Under the pieces are notes generated by a model. The model was not told the DNA's origin. It made no database searches and worked only from the letters and a program-made list of their open reading frames with translations. Both the position numbers and the translations under genes were made by a program. 64,000 nt of DNA. Source: Parapedobacter defluvii. Its GTDB lineage: Bacteria; Bacteroidota; Bacteroidia; Sphingobacteriales; Sphingobacteriaceae. How positions within the stretch are numbered: the first letter of the stretch is position 1; every line of letters begins with the position of its first letter. The stretch covers positions 1 through 64,000 of the forward strand of contig NZ_BMIK01000020.1 in NCBI RefSeq assembly GCF_014642075.1, given 5' to 3'. This document shows, in pieces, positions 36,216 to 44,618 of this stretch.

Positions 36216-37373
36216 ATGGAGACACAGATACGCTTTTTTTCTTCATGGATGGCGGCATACGCACTCCTTTTATTCTTCAGTTGCGATGGCACACAGCGTT
36301 CGGGTGGAGTACCGGTAGGCACCGCTTCGGTAATCGCGACAGAAAAAGCTTCGTTTTATATTGACACATTATATACGGGTCTAGAAAACCCGTGGGGCAT
36401 GGCCTGGCTGCCCGATGGCCGCATGCTCGTAACCGAACGTAAGGGAGAAATATGGATATTCGAAGCCGAACACTATACAGGCAAAAAGCTCACCGGATTG
36501 CCGGAAGTTTACCAACGTGGACAAGGCGGACTGATGGACATCCAACTCCATCCGCACTATCGTGAAAACGGATGGATATACGTAACCTGTGCAAAACCCG
36601 GAGATGGCGGGGGAAGTACGGCTTTGATGCGCTTCCGGCTAACGGGCACACAAATCAGCGATGTAGAAACCCTGTACCAAACCACGCCACTATCGGCATC
36701 AGGCGTACATTTTGGCAGCCGCATTGCTTTTGACAAGCACGGATATCTTTACTTCAGCACCGGCGAGCGTGGCACCAAGGAAAATGCACAAAATCTTTCC
36801 AACGATATGGGAAAAATACACCGTCTGCACGACGACGGCCGCATACCCGCAGACAATCCATTTACAAACCAGCCGGGGGCCAAACCCAGTATCTGGTCTT
36901 ACGGACATCGTAATGTGCAGGGATTAGCCTATGACGAATCGGGAGATGTACTTTATGCAACTGAACATGGCCCACGTGGCGGTGATGAGCTCAACATCAT
37001 CGAAAAAGGGAAAAATTACGGATGGCCCTCCATTACCTACGGAATCGATTATAGCGGGGCCATCATTTCCGAGCAGACGGAGCAGGAAGGCATGGAACAA
37101 CCGATTCACTATTGGACACCTTCCATTGCTACCTGTGGGCTCCTGTATTACCACGGCGACCGCTATCCGGGATGGAAAGGCAATTTGTTTGCCGGAGCAT
37201 TGGCACTTACCCACATAGCGCGGATTGAAGTCGAAAACGAGAAATACGTACACGAAGAAAAACTGTTGCAAAACATCGGGCGGGTGCGCTATCTTGCCCA
37301 AAGCCCGGATGGCCTGATTTTCGTATTAACGGAAGATCCGGGAATGCTCTTGAAACTTGTTCCGGCAGCGTAA
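36216..37373 (+). CDS. PQQ-dependent sugar dehydrogenase (soluble glucose dehydrogenase-like lipoprotein)
   Basis: A 385-residue secreted protein. The ATG at 36216 gives a lipoprotein signal (AAYALLLFFSCDGTQRS); the longer frame to 36081 would overlap the divergent sigma gene. The six-bladed beta-propeller of the GSDH family is seen in ENPWGMAWLPDGRMLVTERK, GQGGLMDIQLHP, the catalytic-His region ASGVHFGSRIAFD, STGERGTKENAQN, WSYGHRNVQGLAYD, TEHGPRGGDELN and YGWPSITYGIDYSG. Such enzymes oxidise aldoses with PQQ; no PQQ synthesis genes are in the window, so cofactor supply is unknown. It follows the nutrient-uptake block and could process sugars outside the cell. Confidence 0.9.
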   Translation: METQIRFFSSWMAAYALLLFFSCDGTQRSGGVPVGTASVIATEKASFYIDTLYTGLENPWGMAWLPDGRMLVTERKGEIWIFEAEHYTGKKLTGLPEVYQRGQGGLMDIQLHPHYRENGWIYVTCAKPGDGGGSTALMRFRLTGTQISDVETLYQTTPLSASGVHFGSRIAFDKHGYLYFSTGERGTKENAQNLSNDMGKIHRLHDDGRIPADNPFTNQPGAKPSIWSYGHRNVQGLAYDESGDVLYATEHGPRGGDELNIIEKGKNYGWPSITYGIDYSGAIISEQTEQEGMEQPIHYWTPSIATCGLLYYHGDRYPGWKGNLFAGALALTHIARIEVENEKYVHEEKLLQNIGRVRYLAQSPDGLIFVLTEDPGMLLKLVPAA

Positions 37374-37412
37374 GCAGGTTGAAATGATCCCATAGGTTTA
37401 CCAAAAACTACG

Positions 37413-37420
37413 TATCTTTG
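37413..37420 (+). promoter_or_regulatory. -7 box of mqnC, five bases before the ATG
   Basis: TATCTTTG is a perfect -7 match and ends five bases before the mqnC ATG at 37426. If used, transcription would start at or next to the start codon, giving a leaderless or nearly leaderless mRNA. No TTG at the standard distance was found. Confidence 0.5.
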
Positions 37421-37425
37421 CAACC

Positions 37426-38550
37426 ATGAATGTTGACAGTTTGTTGGGGCGTGCGTTAAATTTTGAATTTCTTTCCATTGAGGAAGGAATTTATCTGCAT
37501 AAGCATGCACCCGTTGCAGACCTATCCTATGTTGCCAACGAATTGCGTAAAATACAAGTGCCCCACGGCAAGGTCACCTGGCAGATTGACCGCAATGTGA
37601 ATACGACAAATGTGTGCATTGCCAACTGTAAATTCTGTAATTTTTTCCGCCGACCGGGACACGAGGAAAGCTACATCACAGACATCGAGACCTATAAACG
37701 CAAGATCGAAGAAACCTTCCGATATGGAGGAGACCAGTTGTTACTTCAGGGCGGCCACCACCCGGATTTGGGATTGGCTTTTTACACCAATCTTTTCCGG
37801 GAGTTAAAGCAACTGTATCCTGCCTTAAAATTGCATTCACTTGGCCCACCTGAAGTGGCCCATATTGCCAAGCTGGAGGGGATGAGTCACATCGATGTAC
37901 TTCGCGCCCTGAAAGAAGCGGGCTTGGATTCGTTGCCGGGTGCCGGCGCAGAAATATTGAATGACCGCGTCCGAAGGCTCATCTCCAAAGGAAAATGCGG
38001 GGGCAAAGAATGGTTGGATGTGATGCGGGCTGCGCATCAGGTCAATTTGCCTACCTCGGCTACGATGATGTTCGGTCATATCGAAACCCTAGAGGAACGA
38101 TTCGAGCACCTTGTGTGGATCCGGCAGGTACAGGAGGAACGTCCAGAAGGCGCATATGGATTTATTGCATTTATTCCCTGGCCCTTCCAGGATGACGGCA
38201 CGCTTCTCAAACGTCTCCGCGGAATTACCAACAATGTAACCGGTGAAGAATACATCCGCATGATCGCATTAAGCCGCATCATGTTGCCCAATATCAAAAA
38301 CATTCAAGCCTCGTGGCTTACGGTGGGAAAACACGTTGCTCAGCTTTGCCTACACGCCGGGGCCAATGACTTCGGATCCATCATGATTGAGGAAAATGTC
38401 GTATCGGCTGCGGGTGCGCCGCACCGTTTTACTTCCAAGTCTATCCAAGACGCGATCCGGGAGGCCGGGTTCCAGCCTCAGCTCCGCACACAGAAATATG
38501 AATTCAGGGAAATACCGGATACGATGGTCGAACAAGTCATTGACTATTAA
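37426..38550 (+). CDS. mqnC: Cyclic dehypoxanthinyl futalosine synthase
   Basis: A 374-residue radical SAM enzyme of the futalosine route to menaquinone. The cluster motif is CIANCKFCNFFRRPG (CxxxCxxC), preceded by WQIDRNVNTTNV; LLLQGGHHPDLGL, SLPGAGAEILNDRVRR, SATMMFGHIETLEER and IEENVVSAAGA complete the CofH/MqnC signature. It cyclises dehypoxanthinyl futalosine. This fits Bacteroidetes, which make menaquinone as respiratory quinone. It is followed by scpB with 12 bases between, so the two are probably co-transcribed. Confidence 0.95.
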   Translation: MNVDSLLGRALNFEFLSIEEGIYLHKHAPVADLSYVANELRKIQVPHGKVTWQIDRNVNTTNVCIANCKFCNFFRRPGHEESYITDIETYKRKIEETFRYGGDQLLLQGGHHPDLGLAFYTNLFRELKQLYPALKLHSLGPPEVAHIAKLEGMSHIDVLRALKEAGLDSLPGAGAEILNDRVRRLISKGKCGGKEWLDVMRAAHQVNLPTSATMMFGHIETLEERFEHLVWIRQVQEERPEGAYGFIAFIPWPFQDDGTLLKRLRGITNNVTGEEYIRMIALSRIMLPNIKNIQASWLTVGKHVAQLCLHAGANDFGSIMIEENVVSAAGAPHRFTSKSIQDAIREAGFQPQLRTQKYEFREIPDTMVEQVIDY

Positions 38551-38562
38551 ATAGAAACCGAC

Positions 38563-39126
38563 TTGGAAAATGTCATTCAACACGTAGAAGCGTTGGTATA
38601 TGCGTCGGAGTATGGAATAGGTGTGCCCGAAATTCAACAGGTGCTTGAGGCCGTATTAGGCGATCGCATTGATGAACAGCTAATCCTTGATGCCCTCGAA
38701 GATATTAAGGACCGTTACCTGAACAACAACCACATTCTGGAACTGAAATCCATCAACAATGGCTATCAGTTTTTGACAAAACCGCAATATTACAACACCA
38801 TAAACCAGCTGCAGGCCCATCGGGCAAAAAAGAAGCTTAGCCAAGCGGCGCTGGAAACCCTAGCGATTATCGCCTATCGCCAGCCGATCACCAAGCTGGA
38901 AATCGAACAGATTCGTGGTGTCAATTGTGATTATTCGGTGCAGCGACTCCTTGAAAAGGAGCTCATTAAAATCGTTGGCAAAGCCGATACGCTGGGCAAG
39001 CCCATTTTATATGGAACCAGCGACTTATTCATGGATCACTTCGGAATTGACAGTACAGCAGACCTGCCAAAACTCAAAGAAATCGTGCAGGAAGGAGACA
39101 ATGCCATCGGTGAAATCAGCGAGTAA
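38563..39126 (+). CDS. scpB: SMC-Scp complex subunit ScpB
   Basis: A 187-residue protein with two winged-helix domains. Typical sequence includes VIQHVEALVYASEYGI, LELKSINNGYQFLTKP, LSQAALETLAIIAYRQPIT, EIEQIRGVNCDYSVQRLLEK and GKPILYGTSDLFMDHFGI. ScpB binds the kleisin ScpA on SMC and helps chromosome condensation and segregation. The start is a TTG at 38563, twelve bases after mqnC; no in-frame ATG fits the conserved N-terminus. ScpA is not in the window. Confidence 0.95.
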   Translation: MENVIQHVEALVYASEYGIGVPEIQQVLEAVLGDRIDEQLILDALEDIKDRYLNNNHILELKSINNGYQFLTKPQYYNTINQLQAHRAKKKLSQAALETLAIIAYRQPITKLEIEQIRGVNCDYSVQRLLEKELIKIVGKADTLGKPILYGTSDLFMDHFGIDSTADLPKLKEIVQEGDNAIGEISE

Positions 39127-39157
39127 AAGACTCAATATATTTTTTTTAAAAAAAGTG

Positions 39158-39171
39158 TTTTGATATCAAAA
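39158..39171. promoter_or_regulatory. Perfect 14-bp palindrome before the acidic protein gene
   Basis: TTTTGATATCAAAA is fully palindromic and lies 48 bases before the ATG at 39219. It could be an operator for that gene; it is also near the scpB end but has no terminator form. Confidence 0.5.
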
Positions 39172-39218
39172 ACTTGTTATTTTTATCCTATTAAAAATTA
39201 AAAACAATACGCTTTTAC

Positions 39219-39416
39219 ATGATTATGAAAACGCCAATGATGCATGACAATGAGTTAGCGATTATGGAGGATGACGTTTTGGTCACTTTTGCCGGTGGGC
39301 CCGATGATGAGGACGACGATTCGGATGACCTGTTCGAGGATGACGACAGCTTCGAATTGGATGAACTCGACTCGCTGGAAGAGTTTGATGATTTTGATGA
39401 CGATGATGATTTTTGA
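39219..39416 (+). CDS. Small, extremely acidic protein
   Basis: 65 residues (or 63 from the ATG at 39225). The first half, MKTPMMHDNELAIMEDDVLV, is ordinary and leads to TFAGGPDDEDDDSDD; nearly all of the rest is D or E with F/L at intervals (LFEDDDSFELDELDSLEEF, DDFDDDDDF). No membrane segment, no signal peptide, no family recognised. The structured, methionine-containing head and the position in its own intergenic unit make it more convincing than a chance low-complexity frame; the opposite-strand frames in the same bases read as serine runs and are shadows. A DNA-mimic, metal-binding or chaperone-like role is possible but purely speculative. An XRE regulator is convergent with it. Confidence 0.7.
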   Translation: MIMKTPMMHDNELAIMEDDVLVTFAGGPDDEDDDSDDLFEDDDSFELDELDSLEEFDDFDDDDDF

Positions 39417-39505
39417 TAAAAAGCTTCGCGTTTGAGCAAAAACCATTACCTGCCAAGAACATAGGATTCTTAAGTATCCTTGCCGTACTGTGCAATTATT
39501 CCCCA

Positions 39506-39549
39506 ACACATCTACTGCGGTTATGATTAATTATACCGAGTAGATGTGT
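39506..39549. terminator. Long hairpin between convergent genes
   Basis: ACACATCTACT (39506-39516) pairs with AGTAGATGTGT (39539-39549), and inner bases CGGT/ACCG extend the stem past a bulge. It lies between the acidic protein gene and the XRE gene, whose ends face each other. Neither strand has a strong T-run, so termination is likely but not certain. Confidence 0.5.
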
Positions 39550-39562
39550 GTGTAGTTAAAAA

Positions 39563-39901
39563 TTACTCTCCGTTTTTTCTATGCAACTGTTCGTAAAGTT
39601 CGATCACTTTCTTTTGAAGTTCGATCACTTCAGCGTCACGTTCCTGAAGTTTTTTATGGGCAGCCGTCAACTCTGAAATGTACTTCTTCTCTTCTTCAGA
39701 GTCATTAGTGGCCAGCAATTGAACCACTGTCAGTCCAAATAAACGGGATATCTGGTCCAATCGGGATAGGTTAACATCGGTAATTCCGGTTTCAATCTTA
39801 GAAAATGCCGGTATCGATATATCCAGCCTTTTAGCTACGTCTTCCTGGCTCCACCCCTTTTGATGACGGAGGAGTCTGATTTTTTTTCCTAATGTATTCA
39901 T
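39563..39901 (-). CDS. XRE family DNA-binding protein with C-terminal coiled coil
   Basis: A 112-residue protein. Residues 5-60 form a Cro/C1-type helix-turn-helix (GKKIRLLRHQKGWSQEDVAK, DISIPAFSKIETGITDVNLS). Residues 70-110 are a charged coiled coil (LTAAHKKLQERDAEVIELQK), probably for dimerisation. This two-part design is common in Bacteroidetes regulators of unknown target. It lies alone, convergent with the acidic protein gene and downstream of mpl on the same strand by 83 bases. Confidence 0.88.
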   Translation of the reverse strand: MNTLGKKIRLLRHQKGWSQEDVAKRLDISIPAFSKIETGITDVNLSRLDQISRLFGLTVVQLLATNDSEEEKKYISELTAAHKKLQERDAEVIELQKKVIELYEQLHRKNGE

Positions 39902-39984
39902 TGGTGAGATGGTATATTGAATTTAAGTAGTTGTCATGATTAAATTAAATGTTTTTACCTGGCAAACTAATATAGTTAAAACTT

Positions 39985-41343
39985 TCACTTATATAGGAAC
40001 TTATCGGCAAAATTAACAAGATTTATGCCACCATAATTTCCTGAACTCATAAGCAATAGATTCCGGCCGGTTGGGTTCATTGCCATGAGGTATTGCTTCA
40101 TGCTTTCTACATTACTGAAATAGACGAGGTTAGGTTGATTAAAAGCCGCTTTTAGCATTTCCTCTGAAATGGCTCCGGCATTGCGTTGTTTCAACGATTC
40201 CTGGTTGATAAATACGGCTGGATATTCTGCCTCATGCATGGTATCTCTGTACTCTTTTAGGTACGCTTCGTTAAGGCTGCTATACGTATGCAATTCGATG
40301 ATGGCCACCAGTGCCTTATCGGGAAATTGTTCTTTAAGCGCATGGATACTAGCCTTCAGCTTCGCGGGGGTGTGTGCAAAATCCTGATAAACCACGCTGT
40401 CGTTGTCGCTGGCTACGTATTCTAACCGACGGGAAGCACTCTTAAACTGCTTGATTGCCGCATAAAACGCCTCCCGCTCTACTCCCAACCATTCGCAAAC
40501 GGTGAAAGCTGCCACAATATTGGATAAATTATGTTTCCCAAAAACCTGCAGGGGGATATCTCCATTGTTTGTATGGATATAGGTAATCCCCTTATTAATG
40601 GTATACTCCGGCGTACGGTATCCGTGTTTATTGATCTTGGATTGATCTTCAAGTACCAGTTCCCTGAGTATCTGATCTTCTTTATTATAAACCAGCGTAC
40701 CCTTGGGTTCAATGGTTTTGATAAACAGCCGGAACTGGTTCACGTAATTCTCAAAAGTCGGAAATACATTGACATGATCCCACGCAATGCCACTGATAAG
40801 CGCAATATGTGGCTTATATAAATGGAATTTCGGGCGTTGGTCTATCGGTGAGGCCAGGTACTCATCACCCTCGATGATCATGAGCGGCGCATCCTTTGTA
40901 AGCCTGACCATGTGATCAAACTCATCGAGTTTGGCACCCACCAGATAGTCAAAATCACGTCCGATGGATTTAAGCACATGCATAATCATGCTGGTGATGG
41001 TGGTTTTTCCGTGACTACCACCGATAACGACCCGGGTTTTTTCTTTGGTCTGTTCGTAAATAAACTCCGGATAGGAGTAAATACGGATTCCCATCTCCTG
41101 TGCTTTCAGCAATTCGGGATTATCAGCCTTGGCATGCATACCCAGCACAACGGCGTCAATATCTGACGTAATACGTGTGGGGTCCCAGCCCGGCGGCGGA
41201 AGCAAGTTCTCGTTAGCGAGATTAGTCCGGGACGGCTCGTAGATATGATCATCTGAACCGCTGACTATATACCCTTTCTTAGCCAGTGCGATAGCAAGGT
41301 TATGCATAATGCTCCCACCAATGGCAATAAAGTGTACGCGCAT
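39985..41343 (-). CDS. mpl: UDP-MurNAc:L-Ala-gamma-D-Glu-meso-DAP ligase
   Basis: A 452-residue Mur ligase that recycles the cell-wall tripeptide by joining it to UDP-MurNAc. It opens VHFIAIGGSIMHNLAIALAK, with the ATP loop VVIGGSHGKTTITSMIMHVL, EGDEYLASPIDQRPKF (an Mpl signature), GIAWDHVNVFPTF, FGKHNLSNIVAAF and YQDFAHTPAKLKASI. MurC is longer in this class and has a different N-terminal region, so Mpl is the better call. It is the last gene of an operon glmU-like, tpiA, prmA, mpl, starting two bases after prmA. Confidence 0.94.
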   Translation of the reverse strand: MRVHFIAIGGSIMHNLAIALAKKGYIVSGSDDHIYEPSRTNLANENLLPPPGWDPTRITSDIDAVVLGMHAKADNPELLKAQEMGIRIYSYPEFIYEQTKEKTRVVIGGSHGKTTITSMIMHVLKSIGRDFDYLVGAKLDEFDHMVRLTKDAPLMIIEGDEYLASPIDQRPKFHLYKPHIALISGIAWDHVNVFPTFENYVNQFRLFIKTIEPKGTLVYNKEDQILRELVLEDQSKINKHGYRTPEYTINKGITYIHTNNGDIPLQVFGKHNLSNIVAAFTVCEWLGVEREAFYAAIKQFKSASRRLEYVASDNDSVVYQDFAHTPAKLKASIHALKEQFPDKALVAIIELHTYSSLNEAYLKEYRDTMHEAEYPAVFINQESLKQRNAGAISEEMLKAAFNQPNLVYFSNVESMKQYLMAMNPTGRNLLLMSSGNYGGINLVNFADKFLYK

Positions 41344-41345
41344 AG

Positions 41346-42188
41346 TTAATCTCGTTTTCTAAAACATGCTGCTGCCCATCCATCCAATGAACGATGGGTA
41401 TCGTATTCCAATGCATAGTTGGCTCCGGCAATCTGAAGCGATTCCAGGTCACCCCCTTCATAAAAGCCACTCACATACAGCACGCCGCCGTCATGCAATG
41501 ATTTTGCGTACTGTTTCAATTGGTCTAATAACACATTTCGATTTATATTAGCTAATATGATGTCGAACTTTTCATCCACGATCCACTCCGTCGAGCCGCA
41601 TTTTGTTACAATGTTCGTGATGTTATTCAGGGCCATATTCTCCACAACGCTATCAATACATACCGGGTCATTGTCAATAGCCCATATACGTGAAGCGCCC
41701 ATTTTCGCCGCCAATATCGCCAATATGCCCGTACCGCATCCCATATCCAGCACCTCCTTTCCGTTGAACGACTCTTCAAGCATGTAACACATAACCAACG
41801 AAGTGGTTTGGTGGTGGCCCGTGCCAAATGCCATTTTAGGATCGATAACGATCTCGTAAGGATATGAAGGTTGGGCTGGATGAAACGTGGCCCGCACGTA
41901 ACACTGGTCGGCTACGGTTACCGGCTCAAAATTACTTTCCCACACCGCATTCCAATTTTGAGGGAGTATTTCTCGCACGGCGTACGTAACCTCAAAACCA
42001 ATGGGTTGGTGAATAAGCAACGATTCCAGGGCCTGTAGATCGAGTTGTTCAGAAGCGATGTATGCAGCGAAACCGTCATCACGCGGTTCAAATGTATCAA
42101 ATCCGAGGCCTGCCAGATCATGGATCAATATGTCCTGATGCCAGGCCTCGCCACCTTTGCAGGTAAAACTTACTTCACTGTATTTCAT
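41346..42188 (-). CDS. prmA: Ribosomal protein L11 methyltransferase
   Basis: A 280-residue SAM enzyme that trimethylates L11. The N-terminal substrate-binding part (MKYSEVSFTCKGGEAWHQDI) is followed by the methyltransferase domain: VIDPKMAFGTGHHQTTSLVM, VLDMGCGTGILAILAAKMGA, IWAIDNDPVCIDSVVENM, and FDIILANINRNVL, the NPPY-equivalent. ATG at 42188 is chosen; a GTG at 42194 is also possible. It lies between tpiA and mpl in a tight operon. Confidence 0.95.
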   Translation of the reverse strand: MKYSEVSFTCKGGEAWHQDILIHDLAGLGFDTFEPRDDGFAAYIASEQLDLQALESLLIHQPIGFEVTYAVREILPQNWNAVWESNFEPVTVADQCYVRATFHPAQPSYPYEIVIDPKMAFGTGHHQTTSLVMCYMLEESFNGKEVLDMGCGTGILAILAAKMGASRIWAIDNDPVCIDSVVENMALNNITNIVTKCGSTEWIVDEKFDIILANINRNVLLDQLKQYAKSLHDGGVLYVSGFYEGGDLESLQIAGANYALEYDTHRSLDGWAAACFRKRD

Positions 42189-42220
42189 GGACACGGCAAT
42201 CCGCAGATTATAATTGAAAA

Positions 42221-42988
42221 TCAGTGATTAAAAACTTTAACGATGTCGATAAAATCACGCGATTTCAAAGAAGCACCGCCGATGAGTCCGCCATCAATAT
42301 CCGGCTGCGAGAAAAGATCCGGTGCATTTTTAGGATTGCAGCTTCCACCGTACAGTATGGTTGTACGTTCCGCCAAATCTTCAGTATACTGTTCTGCTAC
42401 CGCATTACGGATGAACGCATGCACCTCCTGCGCCTGTTCAGGAGAAGCTGTGAGTCCGGTTCCGATTGCCCAAACGGGTTCATAGGCCAATACTACCTGC
42501 TGAAAAGAGTCGTTGGAAAGATGAAAAATTCCCTTTTTCAATTGCTCGCCAATGACTTCAAAATACCGGTCTGACTCTCTTTCTTCCCGTGTTTCCCCGA
42601 TACAGAAAATGGGAATCAATTCATGTTTCAATGCCGCATCCACCTTTTTACCGAGCACATAATCGTCTTCACCGAAATAGGCCCGACGCTCCGAATGCCC
42701 CAGGATAACGTAAGCTGCTCCGGTAGACTTCACCTGTGCGGCCGAAATTTCACCGGTATAGGCCCCCGCTTCTTCAAAGTAGATGTTCTGTGCTCCCACA
42801 GCCACTTGAGACGCTCCTTTAGCCAATTGCGCAATGCTGTGTAAATGGATAAAGGGACTGCAAACCACAACTTGCTGATGGCCCATTACCTCATCTTTGG
42901 CCATGTTTACAATTTCCGAAAAAAGACTCACTCCCTGTTGATAGTCGAGGTTCATTTTCCAGTTTCCAGCTACAATTTTGTTTCGCAT
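42221..42988 (-). CDS. tpiA: Triosephosphate isomerase
   Basis: A 255-residue TIM barrel of glycolysis. All active-site parts are present: NWKMN, ILGHSERRAYF (catalytic His), LAYEPVWAIGTGL (catalytic Glu) and the phosphate loop TILYGGSCNPKNA with DGGLIGGASL. The SCN in place of the more common SVN is conservative. It sits 25 bases after the glmU-like gene and 32 before prmA, in the same operon. Confidence 0.97.
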   Translation of the reverse strand: MRNKIVAGNWKMNLDYQQGVSLFSEIVNMAKDEVMGHQQVVVCSPFIHLHSIAQLAKGASQVAVGAQNIYFEEAGAYTGEISAAQVKSTGAAYVILGHSERRAYFGEDDYVLGKKVDAALKHELIPIFCIGETREERESDRYFEVIGEQLKKGIFHLSNDSFQQVVLAYEPVWAIGTGLTASPEQAQEVHAFIRNAVAEQYTEDLAERTTILYGGSCNPKNAPDLFSQPDIDGGLIGGASLKSRDFIDIVKVFNH

Positions 42989-43013
42989 GATGCTTATTAT
43001 TCTATGTAAGTAA

Positions 43014-44216
43014 TTAATTAATATAGGTTTGATTCCGGTATTTCCGGGTCAATTCAAACACAGTGGTCAGCAATCTCTTTTCCATTTCAGTAAATTCGAG
43101 ATTACGCCGCTGGTATACCAACGATGCCGTTTCAAAGAATTTATCCAGCCGGTAGGTGGAAAAACCTTCCGGACTTCCCCACGAAAAATCGGGAATGAAT
43201 GTCGGTGGCATCTCTCCTCCGAAAAGAGTAGCCCCCACTCCCACCACCGTACCTGTATTCAATGCGGTATTGATGGCACACCGTACATGATCGGCCATAA
43301 TGGCACCGCAAAACTGCAAACCCGAATCCCGGTAATCCGAATGCTGATAATCGTACAAATGCACAGACTTATAGTTATTCTTCATATTGGAATTGTTGGT
43401 ATCCGCGCCCCAGTTGCACCACTCTCCCATCACCGCGCTTCCCAAGTAACCATCGTGTCCCTTGGCCGACCTTCCCCATATGACGCATGTATTCAACTCA
43501 CCCCCTACCCTTGAATAGGGCCCTACCGTCACGTTGCTGTAGATCCTCGCTCCCATCTTTACCTGAGAATGCTCGCCCAGTGCAAATGCCCCTCTGATGT
43601 GGCTTCCCTCCCATACTTCACTGTTTCTGCCAAGATAAATGGGGCCCATCGTGCTATTGAAGGTAGCAAATTCCGCCTTTGCTCCCTCTTCGGCAAAAAT
43701 TTGTTCGCCCAGAAAACGATTGCTGTTGGAAAGCGGTGCAGAGGTCCGCCCTTTGGTAAGCAGATCGAAGTCCAAACCGATTTGTTGGCCGTTATTCAGA
43801 AATAGATCTTCCGGATGGTTTATTTCCACCACGTTATGCTCATAGACAACACGCGAAAAGCGCTGAATAGCAGTTGGATTCCAAGGGAACAAATCTCCCG
43901 CGTCGCCACGAACCGCGATCATTTCGCTGCCTGACGTCAGTACCTGCCCCCCACGCAATGCATCCACCGCATCGAATAGCCGGCTATCCGGACAGCAATT
44001 GCCGCGGATAAGCAATACATCTCCGGATACTTCCCCAAGCGGATACTTTTCTGCCAGGTAATCTTCACTTAAAAATGAATAAGGAGCATTCCACCGTTTT
44101 GCCCATTTCTCGGCTATCGTCAATATCCCGACACGCAGATCGGCCACCGGACGCGTCAATGACAACGGATACAGCCCCATCCGCCATTCCGCATTGTCAA
44201 ATAGAACGATATGCAT
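43014..44216 (-). CDS. GlmU-like putative sugar nucleotidyltransferase/acyltransferase
   Basis: A 400-residue protein of the alternative GlmU type found in Bacteroidetes. The N-terminal domain is a divergent nucleotidyltransferase (WRMGLYPLSLTRPVADLRVG, LLIRGNCCPDSRLF) and the C-terminal half is a left-handed beta-helix with hexapeptide-like turns (MGPIYLGRNSEVWEGSHIRG, KMGARIYSNVTVGPYSRVGG, MGEWCNWGADTNNSNMKNNY, NTGTVVGVGATLFGGEMPP). It is thought to make UDP-GlcNAc from glucosamine-1-phosphate, or a related activated sugar; direct evidence for the family is limited. It heads the operon with tpiA, prmA and mpl, so cell-wall genes are present at both ends. Confidence 0.88.
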   Translation of the reverse strand: MHIVLFDNAEWRMGLYPLSLTRPVADLRVGILTIAEKWAKRWNAPYSFLSEDYLAEKYPLGEVSGDVLLIRGNCCPDSRLFDAVDALRGGQVLTSGSEMIAVRGDAGDLFPWNPTAIQRFSRVVYEHNVVEINHPEDLFLNNGQQIGLDFDLLTKGRTSAPLSNSNRFLGEQIFAEEGAKAEFATFNSTMGPIYLGRNSEVWEGSHIRGAFALGEHSQVKMGARIYSNVTVGPYSRVGGELNTCVIWGRSAKGHDGYLGSAVMGEWCNWGADTNNSNMKNNYKSVHLYDYQHSDYRDSGLQFCGAIMADHVRCAINTALNTGTVVGVGATLFGGEMPPTFIPDFSWGSPEGFSTYRLDKFFETASLVYQRRNLEFTEMEKRLLTTVFELTRKYRNQTYIN

Positions 44217-44242
44217 AGGTCTCCATTTAGAACGGCTAAAAT

Positions 44243-44270
44243 AAAAAAGTCCCGATAAAATATCGGGACT
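44243..44270 (-). terminator. Intrinsic terminator after rpmE2
   Basis: Stem AGTCCCGATA (44248-44257) with TATCGGGACT (44261-44270) around AAA, and six T residues on the minus strand (44243-44248). It separates rpmE2 from the glmU-like operon. Confidence 0.9.
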
Positions 44271-44293
44271 AATATTTTTTATCTGCGTATTCC

Positions 44294-44542
44294 TTATTTC
44301 TTATTGTAACGGTTACGGAATTTATCGATACGGCCTGCGGTATCGACCAATTTCATCTTGCCGGTATAATAAGGGTGGGAAGTGTGCGAAATTTCAAGCT
44401 TTACCAAGGGGTATTCATTTCCATCCTCCCATTTGATGGTTTCTTTGCTGTCAATGCATGATTTGGTAATAAAAGCATAATCATTTGACATATCCTTGAA
44501 AACCACTAACCTGTAATTCGATGGATGCAAGTCTTTCTTCAT
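44294..44542 (-). CDS. rpmE2: 50S ribosomal protein L31 type B
   Basis: 82 residues, beginning [20 protein letters not shown] and containing [20 protein letters not shown] and [10 protein letters not shown]. The zinc-binding cysteines of type A L31 are missing, which defines the zinc-free type B. In Bacteroidetes this is often the only L31. It has its own consensus promoter and terminator. Confidence 0.96.
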   Translation of the reverse strand: MKKDLHPSNYRLVVFKDMSNDYAFITKSCIDSKETIKWEDGNEYPLVKLEISHTSHPYYTGKMKLVDTAGRIDKFRNRYNKK

Positions 44543-44580
44543 TTTATCTACGTGTTACTATTATTCCCTGTTTAAGGGTG

Positions 44581-44611
44581 CAAAGATAGACTATTACAAA
44601 TTAATTTCCAA
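44581..44611 (-). promoter_or_regulatory. Consensus Bacteroidetes promoter of rpmE2
   Basis: On the minus strand TTG (44609-44611), exactly 20 bases, TATCTTTG (44581-44588). It begins eight bases past the end of the CBM9-like gene and lies 38 bases before the rpmE2 ATG. Confidence 0.88.
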
Positions 44612-44618
44612 TATTATT

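Noticed and set aside
39215-39509. Serine-rich and Ile/Val-rich minus-strand frames opposite the acidic protein
   Set aside because: Low-complexity complements of GAT/GAC runs; the plus-strand acidic frame explains the sequence better.
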